Source: JBEPVZ01 sp041690695 (GTDB lineage: Bacteria; Patescibacteriota; Microgenomatia; Daviesbacterales; UBA10151). Taken from it: a stretch of 64,000 nt of DNA. Of the stretch, positions 62,805-64,000 are shown in pieces; within the stretch, counting starts at the first letter, position 1; every line of letters begins with the position of its first letter. The stretch covers positions 21,893 to 85,892 of the forward strand of contig JBEPVZ010000003.1 of assembly GCA_041690695.1 (NCBI GenBank), written 5' to 3'. A program made the translations under genes and the position numbers. The notes under the pieces were generated by a model, which did not search any database, was not told the origin of the DNA, and was given only the letters and a program-made list of their open reading frames with translations.

Positions 62805-64000
62805 TTATTTTTTTATAAGACTAGCAAAAGCCTCTCTGATCGGCAACTTATCAAAATTAAAGACTGTCCCAACAGGTATTTTTTCAGCCGCTGCCTCATC
62901 TAAATTATAAGCGCTCATAATACCTTTTGTTAACCTTAATATTTCTTCATTATTAGGAGCATGGCCTAAGGCATGACTTAAGTATTGTTTAGATGCATCC
63001 CAGATCGAAGGAGTCGTGGCATCAACCGTAATATGGTCACCGAATACCTCCTGAACATGTTTAAAAAGCTGATCAATATCCAAAGGTCCAGTAAGATTTG
63101 GCAAAGTAGTATCGCCACTCACAAAATGGCTTGGATCCACTCCTGGATTATTTAAAACCTCATGAACAGACCCCTGAAGGTTAAAATAATCTTGGGCACT
63201 GGCAGTTTCAGTAATATGCTCAAAAACTGCCGATTGAGCTGGGGTAATAACGTGTGAAGGGATAATATCACTATTCGCCGAGATAACATTTAGATCAATC
63301 CCTTGAGTATGAGCGGCTTGCCTAACAAAGTCAGATTCAACATCAGTTTGAGTAACCCCATTCTCATTTATCCAGCCATGACTACCATGATGAATCGATT
63401 GTAAATGCTGTTGGAATTGTTCATCAAAAGTTTGACCTTCAGCAATATGGACTGGTTGGGTCAAAACGTCAGGAATAGTTACAGGATGAGAGGCAGCTTC
63501 TTCGTAACCAACTGGACCATCATGTAAACCTAATGTTGCCTCCGGATTATCAGAACTTAACGGTAAAGCGGTGTGAGCAACCCGGTCAGGATTTTCAAAA
63601 CCGGTTGGACCTTCAGGAGAAGCTATCGGTGGATGAAAGGTAGCTCCAGGAGCTGGGACTGAAGCTTGAGGAGTACTTGTAACACCAGGTAAGACCCTCT
63701 GAGGTGCTGCCGGAGAAGAGTGTCCACTTAAAACATCATGGACCTTTCCTCCAAATTCGGAGAAACCGGTTGCTCCTCCACTGATAATTTGATTTGATCG
63801 ATCATTGACCGCTCCTCCAAATTCTGAGAAGCCTGCCCCGGCACCATTCAAAAGATCCGGAAATTCAGGACCGCCTGGGGCATCCCAAGGGAGAGGGGTA
63901 GGATGAGGAATCTTGCTCCCAAACTCTGAGAAACCTGTCGCTGCGCCACTGATAATTTGATTTGATCGATCATTGACCGCTCCTCCAAATTCTGAGAAGC
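62805..64000 (-). CDS. Repeat-containing protein with LysM-like C terminus, partial (5' end beyond the window)
   Basis: The frame is open to the right edge with no convincing start; about 398 residues are visible. The N-terminal part carries GFSEFGG repeats, two of them in a 56-residue unit with NDRSNQIISG. A Pro/Ala-rich and His-rich middle follows. The C-terminal region (DQLFKHVQEVF to IPVGTVFNFDKLP) resembles the end of the protein at 58995-60470, with SIWDASKQYLSHALGHAP comparable to SSPWSLMQHLL. Function unknown; a large structural or surface protein is plausible. Confidence 0.75.
   Translation of the reverse strand, partial: FSEFGGAVNDRSNQIISGAATGFSEFGSKIPHPTPLPWDAPGGPEFPDLLNGAGAGFSEFGGAVNDRSNQIISGGATGFSEFGGKVHDVLSGHSSPAAPQRVLPGVTSTPQASVPAPGATFHPPIASPEGPTGFENPDRVAHTALPLSSDNPEATLGLHDGPVGYEEAASHPVTIPDVLTQPVHIAEGQTFDEQFQQHLQSIHHGSHGWINENGVTQTDVESDFVRQAAHTQGIDLNVISANSDIIPSHVITPAQSAVFEHITETASAQDYFNLQGSVHEVLNNPGVDPSHFVSGDTTLPNLTGPLDIDQLFKHVQEVFGDHITVDATTPSIWDASKQYLSHALGHAPNNEEILRLTKGIMSAYNLDEAAAEKIPVGTVFNFDKLPIREAFASLIKK
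63780..63832 (-). repeat. 53-bp direct repeat, copy 1
   Basis: Identical to 63948-64000, 168 bp away (56 codons, in frame). It encodes the GFSEFGGAVNDRSNQIIS segment of the right-edge protein. The second copy runs to the window edge, so more units may follow. Confidence 0.9.
63948..64000 (-). repeat. 53-bp direct repeat, copy 2 (reaches the window edge)
   Basis: Second, base-for-base copy of 63780-63832 within the same coding sequence. Confidence 0.9.

Noticed and set aside
1..64000. CRISPR array, prophage, integrase or insertion sequence
   Set aside because: No regularly spaced short repeats, no cas, transposase, integrase or phage structural gene was recognised on either strand.

Overview
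This 64 kb window reads as a chromosomal segment of a Candidate Phyla Radiation (Patescibacteria) bacterium, most like the Microgenomates-type lineages. This is an inference from gene content. It carries two-TM pilin-like proteins with large surface tails, DUF5654 and DUF3105 proteins, a ClpC-like ATPase anchored in the membrane, archaeal-flavoured enzymes (isopentenyl phosphate kinase, ATP-dependent DNA ligase, family-4 uracil-DNA glycosylase), and many small, tightly packed, often convergent or overlapping genes. TGA is used as a normal stop, so the code is standard bacterial. No rRNA, CRISPR array, transposase or phage gene is visible; there is one tRNA. No gene-free stretch reaches 300 bases; the largest gap (about 150 bp, 25924-26071) holds a palindromic repeat pair.

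Layout. (1) 1-8146: a Cys-less cupredoxin protein cut by the left edge, then a duplicated secreted-protein operon (two short anchors, a cohesin-like protein, two Cys-rich surface proteins of 708 and 878 aa, and a 309-aa companion). (2) 8167-14433: isoprenoid genes (uppS, a polyprenyl diphosphate synthase, isopentenyl phosphate kinase, type 2 IPP isomerase) mixed with YjbQ, a Nudix-like protein and two paralogous proteins resembling zinc-dependent phospholipase C. (3) 14492-23730: DUF3105, pth, a UDG without its Fe-S cysteines, DNA ligase, a GGDEF protein, a Fic-like protein with an altered active site, DUF5654, recF, an MFS transporter and mutM. (4) 23822-31777: a frameshifted gene, a glycosyltransferase, an ABC exporter with a 40-aa coupled protein, a DHH phosphoesterase and the membrane Clp ATPase. 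(5) 31802-44937: the most striking region, a tandemly duplicated surface module of [TM-anchored protein X]-[two-TM pilin-like protein with a variable tail]-[membrane-anchored subtilase]. The second subtilase is fused to a phospholipase C/acid phosphatase-type domain. A 415-bp block is identical between the modules. (6) 44941-55181: housekeeping genes (TrmH-type methyltransferase, polA, hicBA, ABC exporter, ftsH, a MetRS-type tRNA-binding domain, trpS). (7) 55258-58107: a three-gene ATP-citrate-lyase-like operon that begins a few bases after a tRNA(CAU). (8) 58132-64000: zinc-ribbon proteins, a second cupredoxin, and a group of large proteins of unknown function, the last cut by the right edge.

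How the genes fit together. Citrate cleavage (region 7) would supply acetyl-CoA, which the mevalonate route turns into the isoprenoids handled in region 2, ending in the undecaprenyl carrier for envelope glycans. Regions 1 and 5 look like envelope-exposed machinery, plausibly for contact with host cells; that role is inferred from anchors, signal peptides and catalytic domains.

A second theme is gene expression. About twenty start codons have a -10 hexamer only 5-10 nt upstream and no Shine-Dalgarno sequence, which suggests that leaderless mRNAs are common in this organism.
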